DNA from: Albula goreensis
Taxonomy: Eukaryota; Chordata; Actinopteri; Albuliformes; Albulidae
DNA length: 64,000 nt
Direction of reading: 5' to 3'
Assembly (NCBI GenBank): GCA_022829145.1
Contig: CM040753.1
Span: 18,988,384-19,052,383, forward strand
In this document: positions 1 to 23,079 of the stretch, one piece after another
Layout of the letters: every line of letters begins with the position of its first letter
How positions within the stretch are numbered: the stretch's first letter is position 1
Notes under the pieces: generated by a model
What the model saw: only the letters and a program-made list of their open reading frames with translations
Told to the model about the DNA's origin: nothing
Database searches by the model: none
Made by a program: the position numbers and the translations under genes

Positions 1-460
1 ACTTTTCCCTGACAAAGCATTTTAGAAAACACCTGTCCTGATGGGCTTTTTGTGTTCACAACTAGTTGTGACTTCTTTTAGCACTGCAAAGTAAGTTAAT
101 TCCCACATTTTATTGGAAATAGAAGCTACTGTATGTATTTCAGAGCAGGCTTGTAAACTAGGTCGCAGAATGTGAAGGTTCAAAGACGGCAAATTAGACA
201 AACTTTCGATCAGGCCATGGTGTTTTTGCTAATGGGGGGCTGTCTCTGAGTAGCACAAGGGGAAACACTGGAGTGGCTGTCCTTGAGCTGCTTAAGAGGC
301 TGTACATTCATGTCTGAGTGCACCCTCCATTAGCACATGTCCTTTGTATACAGCTACTGCAACAAGAACATATATGCATATGTGCCAGTCTATGACTACT
401 TTTTGTCTGTGGGTACAAACAAAATCTCAAGAAAGGAGTGAGTGTTTTTGTGTGTACTGA

Positions 461-770
461 GTACATTTGAGTAAATATGTTTGTGTATGTAAGAGAGAGT
501 ATGGGTGTTTACATGTATGTGTATTTGTGTATGTATGTGAGTGTGTGTCATTGAATGAGAGACATAGAGCAGATTGTGTATGAGAGAGCATCTGTCAGTG
601 TCACATAACTGTGTGTATGCATGTACATCTGTGAGTGTGTGTGCTTGTGTATGTGCATGCGCATGCATCTGGGAATGTGTATGTGTGTACGTGTGAGAGA
701 GAGAGTGTGAGTGTGTGTGTGAGTGTGTGTCAGTGCGTGTGTGTGGATGTGTTTATATGGAGAGAGCATT
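461..770. repeat. TG-rich cryptic simple repeat
   Basis: Irregular GTGTGT/GTATGT sequence dominates about 300 bp. Open frames here on either strand are translations of this repeat (His/Thr-rich) and are not genes. Confidence 0.8.
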
Positions 771-865
771 AGTGTAATGAAAGCCTCCTGTCAGCGGTTC
801 CTCTCTGCCTCCATCCTGTCTGGGTGTTAGAAGTTATCAAAGAGCAGCTGTCGCCTCAGCCCAGC

Positions 866-1230
866 TCACACACACACATTTACCCACACAGCAGAGAACC
901 AGTGGCACGTACACAGACACACATGCAAGGATACGCACGCCTAAATACACACAGACACACTTGCGCACATACAAGCATTCACAGACACACATACATACAG
1001 AAAAACACACACAATCTGCAAGATGCTCTCTCTCTCACATTCAAAGGCACACATGCACATACACGCACACGCGCATGCACGCACGCACGCACGCACACAC
1101 TCACACACTCACACACACACAGCAGTCATACTCCCCACACACACACACACCAGTCATACTCCACACACACACATACACCCCCACACACCAGTCATACTCC
1201 ACAGACACACACACACACACACACACACCC
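866..1230. repeat. CA-rich cryptic simple repeat, with a short minisatellite
   Basis: Irregular CACACA sequence includes an approximately 35-bp motif (CAGTCATACTCC flanked by CA runs) repeated three times between 1121 and 1210. It is of opposite strand composition to the TG-rich block 100 bp upstream. The 170-aa frame over it is repeat translation. Confidence 0.8.
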
Positions 1231-2399
1231 CTCAAGCTCATCTCTTCTAATCCCTTTACCTCCGTCTCTTCCTTGCTCTATAATCCTTCTCAGCATCTGC
1301 AATCAGGCAGGGGCAACGATCGATACCGCGAAATAAATAAATAAATTAAATCTTGCCATTTATAGTGCAGGTCTGGGTGTGCAGAGTGTATTTGTGTAAC
1401 TGGTGTGTGTGAGCCCAGACAGAGCTCCTAGGGCCGTGATTAGGTCTAGTGTCCCTTGATTACATGTGGACTCACCTCCCCAGAGCTGGGGAAAGACCTG
1501 CAAGAGACAACAATGTCTGAAGCCAAAGCACACCACCAATAAATCCTCTCCACCCACTGCCAGTTTGAGAAAAAACAGAACTTTATTATGCCTGACCATG
1601 AGCACTACGAGAAGCTATTTTTTTTAGCATGTATAAGAAAGCTGACATTTTGTTTTGCGTATTAGAGGTAGAATCTGGAGAGGTCTGCTATCCGGCAGAG
1701 CCCAGCATCCCCCACCCCATTGTGGATCAGAGAAAATGTACCTTGTTAACTGTATAAATGAGAACTACACCTTGCACCTGTTGAACATTTTGTAAACATG
1801 CTTGTGTTCCCATGGCAGTGAGTGTAATTAAACTTTCCCATCTTCTGTTCAGAGCCTCAGGTCTGTCTCTTCATCGACCAAAAGATCATTTTGTTTTGAT
1901 TTTTTGTTTTGTGCTGACCGATGGTGCATCTAGGTCTGGTCTATAAGGCTGCTTAATGTAACTCACATCAGAGATGAAGTGGACAGAAGGGAGAGCTGCA
2001 AAAAGACCACTTTCCTCCACATCCCATGCTTCCCCTGCTTGGTTTCCAGGGCACGTTTTCAGCTCTGTTTCTCTGTTGTATTGTATCATATATTACTCTG
2101 GTGTGCACTGTGAGAACGCGGCACGGCAGCGATGAAAGCTCCAGCGTGGCACTGCTCTGCTGCCAGCCTAATTAAACCACACTGATGATTGAAAGTGGGG
2201 TTCTGCAACATTTACATTGATTTTTATTAAATTATTAATAATTATAATTTTTTGGTGTAAAGACAATGCAGAGGAGAAGCTGGGGTTGGGGTGGGTGGTT
2301 TAGAGGGCTTTTGTCAAAGTGATGAAATATCGCAGAGACTGGCAGAATAACGGGCTCTGCCCAGTAGAGTGCATGGTAGCAATACTGAAGACTGAAGGG

Positions 2400-2535
2400 G
2401 AGACTCTATAGCAGGGACAGGCACTTCTGCTCCTGGAGTGCCACAGACATAACTGATTTCTGTTCCATTTGAACCCCCAAAACTCACAAGGGTCTTAATA
2501 ATTGTTGTGTTCAATGAAAGCAAATGACCATGTGC
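2400..2535. repeat. Partial copy of the same fish interspersed repeat family
   Basis: The segment begins CAGGCACTTCTGCTCCTGGA followed by GTGCCACAG, resembling the end of the repeat at 4970. The right end is not clear. Confidence 0.35.
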
Positions 2536-3261
2536 TGGAAATAGAGGCCATTTCACCCTCAGCTACTCAGTAATTGTTCAAAGTATAACCTCAGATGGAA
2601 CAAAAATCTACAGCGCTACAGGAGCAGCATTGGCTCCCCTGCCTGGCAGATTCATCCAGCTCCTGAGTTCCTTTCTTCTCCTGTAGGAGGTCCCAGTCAT
2701 TAGCAGGAGTTTCCAGGGCTACATTACAGTATACAACATATATTTCCATAATGTAGTGTACTTGGTCACAGCCCTAACTGAATTTTCAGTAGAGGCATGA
2801 AATTGGAGTGCCTGGGCTTGGACAGAATGAGAGACAGCGTGCTGGAGTCTTTGCTGAAGATGAGAGAGCAGGCTTTAGTGTGGAGATGGGGGGATTGTGT
2901 GACTGTGGGAGTGGGGGGGGCTGATGGGTCACTATTCCTCAGTGCTGGGGAGCAGGATGGGGGTGGCAGCGGCGTCCTTTCTGGAGGAATGTGTGGAATC
3001 AGCGATGCTGTTGAAAGGAAAGCTCCTGTTTGTACTGAGAGCTGAGGGAGGGGGGCCCAACAATAGGGGCTGAGAGAAGGCAGGATGGATTTCCCAGAAT
3101 CTAGAGTTCAGAACCAAAGCCAGGCCATATGAAGGTGTGCCAAGGGGGTGGGGGGGGGGGTGTCACAGACAAAAAAAAACTGGGATGCCAGCAAGAGGCC
3201 AGAGTAAGAGCCAACCTGCCTGGTCCAGTTAGATTCCTGCTCATCTTTCGAAGGTGCATCT

Positions 3262-3306
3262 CACACACACACACACGCACACGCACACGCACACGCACGC
3301 ACGCAC
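3262..3306. repeat. (CA)n/(CGCA)n microsatellite
   Basis: CACACA passes into CACGCA-type units, directly visible. Confidence 0.85.
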
Positions 3307-4724
3307 AGGTGCACATATCACATATGCACAGATCAGACAGGCATGGTTGGATACACAGCTTGGATTGGCATTGTGGCCCCTGAGATCCATGTATCCCCAC
3401 AGCCCTGTCCCAGCCCCAGCTATGGCTAGACACCAGCCCTAGGGGCAGAGATCTGGCTACAGATCAGCCTCCCACAAGCACACAAACACAGACACACACA
3501 TACAGATATGCACACAAAACGCACATGTGCGCGCACACACACACACCTAAAATCTTTCAAAAAATGGGAAAGCGCTCCAAAGTCTCCCTTGTTCCTCTTC
3601 TCGGTGTCCCCCCACCATGCTCCACAAAATGCTTTCCTCTAACTGTTTCTGGGAGAGACAGGCTTTCTACCCTTCCCACAGTCTCATGTTATTCTCAGTG
3701 ACACCTGTATTTGTTGCCAGTACAGTAATGCCCCTGCCTAGCTGATCTCCATAGTCTTAAAATCTGCATCAAAACTCGAACAGTCCTTTTGTCACTTTCC
3801 AAACATTTGATCCACATTTCAGACACTGGCACACACTGTTTCTCCCATTTTCCTCTGCCAAGCTGACCATCAGTTCCACAAAAAAAAAACACAAAACAAA
3901 GCCACAGAGGTACCAACTACCAGTGCTTAGCAAATTACAGCAATACCTTTAGACTTTACTGTGAATATAACATAGGCACTGCATGCCAGGCTATTTTGGG
4001 AAAAAGGCTGCTTTAAATTCAGGCCAATATGGTACTTAGCTTTTGACCCAGCCTTAGCCCACCTGCTAGTGGGTCCTGAACCACATTTTTGGAGCCACTG
4101 ATGCAACGTGAACCAGCCAACTGGTGGTTTCCCTGCTCACTGTTGGTTTCCGTGCCAACCATATTTTTTCTTCCAAAAGTCTTTCGGCTGGATATGCTGT
4201 CTTCTCAAAGAGACATTTAAATGAGGTCCTGTTCACAGCGGTCATTAAGGGTCCCATGGCACCTATCACAAAGACGAGGGGGGTGCCCTGGTGTCTAGGC
4301 ATAATTCCCAACTTGGCTCTCTCAACCTGTCACCTACTCACCCCCCAGTTTAATTAGCTCAATAATAACGTTCCTTTCCACCTTAGCTACAGTTGTACAG
4401 ACAGCAGTTTGGCACAAAATGGCTGCTCTGTGTTACCTAAATGGGTGGCACCAATTGGTGGTGAATGAGGCCAGTTTCCCAATTCACGATACAGCACTTT
4501 TAGATCACAACATGTGCTTTATCAAGGTGTTCAAATATATCAGATAAGAGCCGACGTGGGTGCATGCTTTTGTACTATTCCTGCATAAAACACCTGATTC
4601 AATTAAACAAAGTCTTGACTGAAGATAATGATTATAATAATAATGAGTTGAATCAAGCATTTTAGCTCTGGGCAAGGACCAAATTAGGGGCATCTGGACT
4701 AAAATAAATGAAATGCATTTTTAC

Positions 4725-15300
<10,576 letters not shown>

Positions 15301-15900
15301 TTTGGATGTCCGCAAGTTTAATTTCTCGTCCCCTGATTGCTTAACAAAAGACTCCGAGAGAAACTGGATAGTGTTTATTTTTGGTTTCAGAGACGCATTG
15401 GGCCTGGACTCATAGGCGATGGTAGGATGTCTCGTCTCAGCTTGCTCATTCCCTTCTCACGACTCCTTTGTTCTGTTTATCCTCGACACAGAAAAAAAGA
15501 AAATTCAACGTAACCTAAAGATCCACGCGATTTTCTTAAAAGCCAAAAGTGTGGAGAGCGATCTTTACACAGCACTTGGGCGCTGGAGAATCTCCGTCGC
15601 CCCTCTGAAAACCCGAAAGCTTCCAATCCTCAACGCCTATGTTCTTGGTACCAGTGCTGCCAAACAAGAAAAAGGTGGCTAGCTATTCTAGCGAGCTAGC
15701 TGTACTAATAAGCTCCGAGACGGACAAGACATTCAACGCAGCCGCAACCTCCTTTGTCTCGTTCGTTGCCCCACTCTTTTCACAACACACTCCTTCCTCT
15801 CTACCCTCTTTCTCACTCTCTCCTTCCTTTCCGATCTCCTCCTGATTTTCAATGGGGCAGACGGGAGTTTTTTTCTTTGAGAAAAAGAAGGCGCTTAGTT
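15301..15900 (-). promoter_or_regulatory. tle2 5' UTR and proximal promoter region
   Basis: Directly upstream of the tle2 start codon, this segment has more CpG dinucleotides than its surroundings (for example CTCCGTCGCC and CGACGG-type clusters at 15560-15740) and a pyrimidine-rich stretch at 15750-15845 that is purine-rich on the transcript strand. The transcription start cannot be fixed by eye. The 87-aa plus-strand frame at 15419-15682 is antisense to this region and has no recognised similarity. Confidence 0.45.
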
Positions 15901-16483
15901 ATTATCACAAGGTGATCGAATGAGTGCTAACTAGCGTTAGCTTGCATTTGGTCTGGGTCGCTTGATACATTTCCCTCACTTTCTCATAGGATGTGTACAC
16001 TTCTTACATTCTTTACACGAGTTGATCAGTAACCACGAGCAGGCGACTGTAGTTCGGTCGCGTATGAACAGTTAATGTTTATTCACTTGCAAAAGTTACA
16101 AACCAATACTTTTTTTAACGTTGAATTTACATTATAAGTGCATTCATTCATTTTAAATCGTGTCCATTCAGGTATCTTGTGGTAAGTTTTGGACACAGTG
16201 AGCAAGGTCAGAAGATACAGATACAGAAATTACATCAAGCAACATCAATCGCAAAATTAATTTTGGAGAGAAAAGATTAATGGTTACACACTATCGTTGA
16301 AAGTGAGATATTTAACATTTGTTGGACTTCTGCTACCCAAATTGCTGTTGTTATTTACTGATCACTGTTAGTACCGTTCTTTAGCAGAAACTCCCTCTCA
16401 GGCTCTGCTGGTTTTATATGCATGTAAATTTTCCAATTGAGGGTGGGGGTGCAATGGAATTGATCAATGAATGAATGGAATCT

Positions 16484-16557
16484 CCACGTGGGGCTCACAC
16501 ATCTACAATCAACACACGCAGCCCTAACCAATGATTATCCCACATACCCACGTGGGG
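16484..16557. promoter_or_regulatory. Pair of CCACGTGGGG E-boxes with CCAAT elements
   Basis: The same 10-mer CCACGTGGGG occurs at 16484-16493 and 16548-16557, 64 bp apart, each containing the CACGTG core. AACCAATGA (about 16527) and the inverted form GATTGG (about 16575) are nearby. CACGTG is the site for USF/Myc/Max-type bHLH-ZIP factors and CCAAT for NF-Y. The position, about 1.2 kb upstream of tle2, suggests an upstream promoter or enhancer; function is inferred. Confidence 0.4.
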
Positions 16558-18183
16558 TCGCAAATCCGTTTGCTGATTGGAGAAAGCAGTTATCACGGCC
16601 CTCCACACGTCAATCAAACAGACAGCATTAGCTGTAGCCAATTTAACTCTTTCCAGGCAAAAAAATGGAAAGTGGGGAAAGGAGTTATTATGGTAATGTG
16701 AATTGTACAGATATGTTTTCCCAAATGTAGTCATTTTTAGCAAAAGACGTGAATCAGATACTTTGTTGTATTCTTATTTCCTCTTTTCTTATTTTTCAGC
16801 ATTTACCACATGAAAATGCATATTTTTCTGAGTGATCATATATTAACTTCGGTAGTTTAATGGAAAATGTGATTCCTGGGTATTATCTAGTTTGAAAGTA
16901 TGTGATATTTTGCATTATTAGTTGTGGCACCATATGTTTAATATGTTTAAAAATCCCCCTTATGGACACAGGTAGTGAAAAAGAGGTAGAAGAAGAGAGT
17001 CTCTTCACTATCATAGTACTGGACGGCAGGAAATTCAATAGAGTCAGCGAAAGGGTTTTCCTGAAACAGACTGGAAACTGTAGACAAACTGTGGACAAAC
17101 AATTGTAGCCATGGAGCATTGCATGTTATTCTAAATCTCTTCATCACTTGGTTTGTTGGATCTGATCTTTAGCCCTCTTTCTCTGCTCTTGCTCACTTGT
17201 ATTTTTTTTTGTGGGGGTGTGGTGGTTGACAGTAGATTTGTAGGCATGGGGGATGGGGTTTTTGTATTACAAACATATAAGAATAGTGAAGCATGCATAA
17301 GAAGAGTGAATCTTTGGGAAAACACTAATTGACAGAAAACACATTTACACCTTGGATTGTAAGTTGGAGCGTATACATGAACAATTAACAATGAATCAAG
17401 TGGAGGCAAATGAACAACAGGTATGTTAATTGCATTACCATGAAAAGACAGTATTCCCTTTTTATGAATCTACAAACCATGCAAATTAAATATGTTTAAA
17501 TTGTAAGCAAAATCCTGTTGTTGTTTTTTTTTTGGAGCAGTAGACACTGATTTATTGGTTGGAGTCAGATCATTATTATGCTTATGATCCAATTGATATT
17601 TCTTTCAATAGAGTAACTTCCCTCAAAAGAAATTTAGAAGAAAATCAGTCATCTAAAAGCCTGGCTATCTGTAGTCACAGAGAAATTCAGTGACAAGACA
17701 AAGATAAAATAGATGTATGGGGTAGCCTTATAAATGGCTAATAAACAGTTAATAGTTCTCTGCAGATAGGATTGACCAATTTATAATGTTAAATTCAAAT
17801 ATATTTAAAACGCCAGATAAAGACAAAAGGGTATATCATGGTGTAAATGTCACTCACATTGTAAAACAGCAATTTCACTAAATGCCAGGTATCAATGTGT
17901 TTTTGTCCAGTGGATGCAAATATAATTCACATCCTTGAAAAACCAAGAAGCAGAACAGTAAAATGATATGCCAAGCACGTGAGTGTTTGTATGTTAGTGC
18001 TTCCACAGGCTGGCCCATAAAGATGAGAACATTTTCTATGAAAAAAGGAAAAGAAGAAAGTCCTGGAGACATTTATTAGTATTCTGGTGACACTGTCCCC
18101 TTAGCGAAGCTCATAATTAGAGAGACAGATATTGGAAAAGCAATTTTCTGACAGTGGAAATCGCATCCTGCCAGATGTGGAGC

Positions 18184-18262
18184 TGAAAAACATAGAGGGA
18201 AGGAGAGGAGGAGGAGAGAGGGAGAGTAGCACTGCCACGGAGAGGGAAATAAGGAAGAAATA
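18184..18262. repeat. GA-rich tract
   Basis: Purine-biased GGAAGGAGAGGAGGAGGAGA-type sequence, directly visible. The Ser/Pro/Leu-rich minus-strand frames over it are low-complexity. Confidence 0.6.
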
Positions 18263-18668
18263 CTGGCGAAATGGAGGGAAGGGATCCAGAGGAGATAGCC
18301 CCAACATGTAAAATAAGGGCATTGGGAGAGATGGGATGTGTAAGAAAACATGTGAGAGACATGATATAACTGGTTATTTCTCAATTTTAATTCTCATTCA
18401 GTAGCCTGGGGTTTTTGTTGAATGAAATGTACTACAACAATATAAAAGGTACTACTTAGCTGGAGGGAGGCTGTTGGGTTTGAGGGGTGTTCATAATTAC
18501 AGATGGTTGAAAAGTAATGTAGAACAGACTGTTACAGATTGAACCAGATCCAATAGACACGGCCCTGGATGGGGGTTCTTGTGTTGATGTTTTCTGTGTC
18601 CATTCACATACACATGTATGCTTAAATACTCATGTAGGCACACCTATTTCCATGAACAGGCAATGTGT

Positions 18669-18669
<1 letters not shown>

Positions 18670-18715
<46 letters not shown>
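18670..18715. repeat. (CA)23 microsatellite
   Basis: Uninterrupted CA array. Confidence 0.95.
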
Positions 18716-18717
<2 letters not shown>

Positions 18718-19309
18718 GGGACACACCTGCCAGTAAATACTGCTGCTGCCTGCAGCATTCTTCATTTTTCATAATCAGAACTTGCAGAATTACGTTTGGA
18801 GAAGAAATTGGCAAGCATAAAGCAAGCAAAAAGCTGTGGGTAAGGTAAACTAATGTTCATTCTAGGCAAATGACTGCAGCCAAAAAAGAGAATAAATGAA
18901 AAATGTAAGAGAGAGGAGAAGGGAGATTAAAGTAGAATATGATAAACTCAGAATGTTCATGACAGAGTAAGGAAATTGCTATAGGTAAAAACAAACCACA
19001 CATCATAATGAAAATCATATTTATGAACAATTGTATTGGGTATACACCATGTATTGAGGTTCCACCATATTGTGCATCACAACAAAAATCCAGCAACTGT
19101 ATTTTTCTTTATTATGACAGAAGAAGACTAAAGACTTTATGTGGTCAAGAAGACAAAAATGATGGCTTGCTTTGGTTCCCCCCACCCCAGCATTGTGGGT
19201 ACTTGATGGGATGAGAATGAAGGGTACCTGTCAGGCTCCTTCAGGTCAGGCGGGTACCGCCATCGTCCCAGCATAGAGGTGACAGACAGGCAGACAAGGC
19301 CACACTGTT

Positions 19310-19570
19310 GTCGTGATCCCCTGCCCACCTCCCCCCCACCCCACACACAGCCCAACAGCCTTAACTCCAACCACCCCCCCACCCCTCCTGGGCCCAGTAC
19401 CACAGCCACTCCCCCTGCCCCCCCAGCAGACAGCCCTGCTGTCAGCACAGAGACGGCTGGGTGATTTATTGGGCCTCTCTCTCCTGGGAACCCCACTCCC
19501 CCCAACCCACCATTACCCATCCCCCAGCACCCCCCACTCTCTCTCTCTCCTCCTGGCCCTGGGGGCAGGG
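19310..19570. other. C-rich segment (G-rich on minus strand), G-quadruplex-prone
   Basis: There are many runs of four or more C, the longest at 19328-19335, 19373-19381 and 19421-19427. The minus strand can therefore offer closely spaced G runs. The 151-aa minus-strand frame at 19137-19592 is Gly-rich, a consequence of this composition, and matches nothing I know. Confidence 0.6.
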
Positions 19571-19589
19571 AGGGGGTAATGACCCACAT

Positions 19590-20490
19590 CATCAGCTACA
19601 CACACACACACACACAGAGACACACATACCCACAAGCTTGTACACTGCTCACGCATGTGCACACACACGCACCAACACTGACTCATGCAAATTTGTGCCC
19701 ACAGGCGTTTTAAGACCAGTAACTGAGGAATGTCTCTGCTAATTCTTAATACTTAGCATAGTGAGAATCCACACACACAGCGCTGTGCAAAAACATACAT
19801 GCAACACTCTTCTCAAGGCACACATGATCTGAAAAAATAACATCTCAAATGATGAGTTTATGGTTTACATGAGCACACATTGCTGCTCTTTCTCACACTT
19901 TCGCTCACACACGCACACACACACACACACACATGGACACGCACACACACACACATTGGCATATTGGACTGGATGCACTCTGTGTACTGTCACTGCAAAT
20001 CAGATGCTGAGCTTCAGTGCCGCCGAGCACATTAATATTAGAGGAATAGCTAGAGACAGGCCTGTCTTACTAACACACAAAATCCCCACTGCTGAGAGGC
20101 TCTCTCTCTGTCTCTCTTTCTCTCTTTCTCTTTTTCTCTTTCACCCACACACACACACACACACAGAAACACACTCCTACATTCTGTTCTGCCCCCCAAC
20201 CCAAACATACACACAAACACACACATGGGCACACATTCATATACTCACATATATCTTTTGGTATCTCTCACCCACACACACACGCTAAAACTTAGACAAA
20301 CACACAAACACATGCATGCAAATACAACATTCATTCTCTAGATCTCTGTCTATCTCTCTCACACTCAACCACACACACATCCTCACAAACACCAAGCACA
20401 CACATCTCCATAAATCTCACCCATACACTCACAAACACATACACACATACATGCACTTGCATGCGTGCGTGCACACACAAACACTCAGTT
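19590..20490. repeat. Extended CA-rich cryptic simple repeat
   Basis: CA runs (for example 19599-19616, 19905-19933, 20146-20165) are interspersed with CT-rich sequence (20099-20142) and imperfect ACACAT units over about 900 bp. Confidence 0.7.
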
Positions 20491-21226
20491 TTCACAGCAG
20501 TCAGCTATTCTAAGGAATAAGTAAAGGTAGGAGAATGATTTCACTGTGTCTGTATTGGTCAATATAAATAAATCGCCTTGAGAGAGCTGGGGTAGAGACT
20601 GTGATTCCCAACACAGATACTGAGATAGCACATTCTCTAGCTCTCTGCATCTCAGCAGTGTTTTAACTTCTTCTTCCAAAACAACAGCATTACAAATGGC
20701 ACATAAAAATACTAACCAACAACCTTGCAAGACAAATCCATTTCAGTGTGTTTACCCAATGTCCCTTAGGCTGGGTCACTCACATGCTCTGTTGCCTGCC
20801 TTATTTTGTCTGATACCAAACACTTTTTTCATTTACAGCACTGAATTGTTCTTTTTGGAACAAGATTATCCTTGTGTGGGAGGCTTACATGAATGTTTGT
20901 GTTTTTTGTGCTCATGATAACAGGAAGTGAACCTCACTTTTAACCTTTCCCAAATCGCACTGTCAACATGACCTTTTGTCTCTGGTGCTCCTGGCCTTTC
21001 TTAATGGCCTAGCTGTGGTCACTCCATCTGTATTTGGTTAAAGTGTCTCTTTGTTTTGTGTTCTGGAGCTTTACCAGATATTGTTATGGAGTTAATTACT
21101 TTTTGGGGGACCAAGAACATTTAATTTGCCATCATTCCTGTGTATGCTGTGGTATACTCTCAGTGAACTTGTTTAGTTTTTAATATTTCTCCAGACTGTC
21201 AAGTGTTTGTTGTTATGTTATTGCTG

Positions 21227-21227
<1 letters not shown>

Positions 21228-21260
<33 letters not shown>
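21228..21260. repeat. (TG)n microsatellite
   Basis: Uninterrupted TG/GT array of about 16 units. Confidence 0.9.
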
Positions 21261-21261
<1 letters not shown>

Positions 21262-22349
21262 TTACAGCAAATAATTCACTGCTGTAGTAAGGAATAGGCT
21301 TAGGGGAGTCCGCACATTTCATGTTCTTAATTATGATTGGCTATACTCATGGAAAACAGGCAGGGGAAGCAGTCAGTCCCTATTTGGCACAACACTATGT
21401 CTTCTTAAGTGTAAACAGTAAAAATGTTTTACTGTTTATGGCACAGAGATAGATTTTAGTGATATTAAGTATATTCTAGAGTTATGTTGGAAGACTACAG
21501 TTTTGTTCAGGTAAAAGCAGAAATACTGCATGTCACCACATATAATAAAAATGTTTCAGAGTTCACTACTCATTTGCAGTTTATCTTAATTTACTTCCTG
21601 TTCTCATGAGCACTCATGATTTCCACCTGAATATCATGAAACAACAACTGGATGATGATGATCAAAATCACAAGTACACAGGCAATGGATGATGTGTTCA
21701 ATGACATAACCTAAGCATTTGTTTCATTAGGCAGGGAGGTTTTTCCCCATGATGCACTGCAAATGTACTCGCGATGTTGTTGAGGAAAACTTGTACCTGT
21801 GCCTTTTTTATTCTACTTTATTCTACTAGTAATTAAATTATTATCCATGAGAACGCTATTTGATGTTATGTATCATCACATATCATAACGATGTGAGCTG
21901 TATTTCATGTCAAGATTCTTCATTCAGATACTTAAACTAAATTATGACAGTTCAGAGTTTGCAGGTCGTCTTGTGTTCAGAGATTGCGATTAATTATTTT
22001 CCAAAGTGACAACACAGAAATGTTGAACAGACACCAGAAAAGTTAGTAGGAGAATTTATGCTCATATTAACAATATTTCGAAGACACTTAAACATTGGAA
22101 TTGGAATCGCACCGCCTAAACTACATAAACGCCATAAACTTTATCCTCATTTTAGAAATGGTAAAAAATTAATTGAATGAACATTTATCCGTCTATGTCT
22201 GGTTGTCTGAACGTTCATCAGCGTATTCGCCGTATACTGTCTGTATTTGGAACCAATCTCACCTGAGATATGAGCAAAACAACCAAAACGCTTGAGAAAG
22301 TAATTTCTGTCGCACAGATCCACTGTAAACACTGACTGCCCCCCTGTGG

Positions 22350-22900
22350 TCATTCTAAATAAAGCATGCGAAGGCTGACCAATGGAAAAAGAAAACCTTC
22401 AGTTACTGTAGCGATAGCAAACCTCTGGTCAGTTAATTAGATAGCTGCCAACTGCCCATCACTGCAAAGAACAATTAGCTGTGTGCAACAGGGAACTACC
22501 GTAGGGCGCGTGTAAATGTAACGTGATCTGGACATGGGACGTGGGATACTAATTTAAAACGTCGTACGCGGAGAAACTTGTATGCGAAAGCGAACATCAC
22601 GCTCGTAGATAGCTAGATATCGAACGTTAGGCTTGTGTTTTGTAACGTTGAGCCATAAGGCTTGCAAACATTGCTTGGTAGCTCGATACGCCTAGCTGTT
22701 AGCTAGCAAGCTCATGACAGTTTTGAACAAAATAAAATGCTCAACTAAGATACGATAAGAGGTTTGAGTAACGTTTTTGTCTAACTAGCTATCACTAAAT
22801 TGATACATAGACGTGCAGCTTGATCGCTAATTTAAGTTACCGGAATCGTCGGAATAACATTCAGCTACTAGGATGGGAAGCTAACGATGGATAGTAACCA
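22350..22900. promoter_or_regulatory. Locally CpG-enriched segment, candidate unassigned promoter
   Basis: Between about 22495 and 22645 CpG dinucleotides are much denser than in the surrounding AT-rich DNA (GGGCGCGTG, AACGTCGTACGCGG, GCGAAAGCGAAC, ATCACGCTCG). The segment lies about 0.4 kb upstream of the tRNA-Gln gene. It could be an unmethylated region linked to the tRNA or the start of an unrecognised transcript. No coding exon next to it was recognised. Confidence 0.3.
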
Positions 22901-23079
22901 AGCAGTAGCCACATATAGACAGCAAACGTCGACTGACTGAACAGCTGGAGCTGTCGGAGAAATTAAATAGCCACATACAGTTGTAGATGTCATGATGAAA
23001 ATAATCAAGACTATCACACATACAAATCAACAGTTGTGATCATTAAATTATATGTTTTCGCCAAGGTTGTACAACAGAT

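Larger units (their letters stand above)
1..4724 (-). other. Probable tle2 intron 2 (partial), non-coding
   Basis: No exon recognised. I looked on the minus strand for TLE exon 3 (LKLECEKLASEK-like coding) and did not find it, so it probably lies beyond the left edge. The stretch holds TG-rich (about 460-760) and CA-rich (about 866-1230) blocks, a CA/CGCA block at 3262-3306, G-rich stretches near 2885-2960 and 3142-3163, and a degenerate interspersed repeat near 2400-2530. Confidence 0.6.
15901..23079. other. Intergenic, no gene recognised
   Basis: No exon with convincing splice sites and recognisable protein. Contents are the E-box pair, a GA-rich tract (18184-18262), CA/TG arrays, a C-rich block at 19310-19570, about 900 bp of CA-rich cryptic repeat (19590-20490) and a CpG-richer segment at 22350-22900. 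Confidence 0.6.

Noticed and set aside
824..1336. 170-aa and overlapping His/Thr-rich open frames
   Set aside because: They are translations of CA/TG repeats; the same artefact occurs at 8386-8706, 9120-9576, 9931-10181, 12333-12629, 18618-18848, 19860-20288 and 39643-40072.
2797..2830. MKLEC reading on the plus strand, similar to the LKLEC start of TLE exon 3
   Set aside because: Wrong strand for the gene, and the similarity ends after five residues; coincidence.
19137..19592. 151-aa Gly-rich minus-strand frame
   Set aside because: Glycine content follows from the G-rich strand. A donor-like GTACCC follows CCTGACAG inside it, but no recognisable protein or partner exon was seen.
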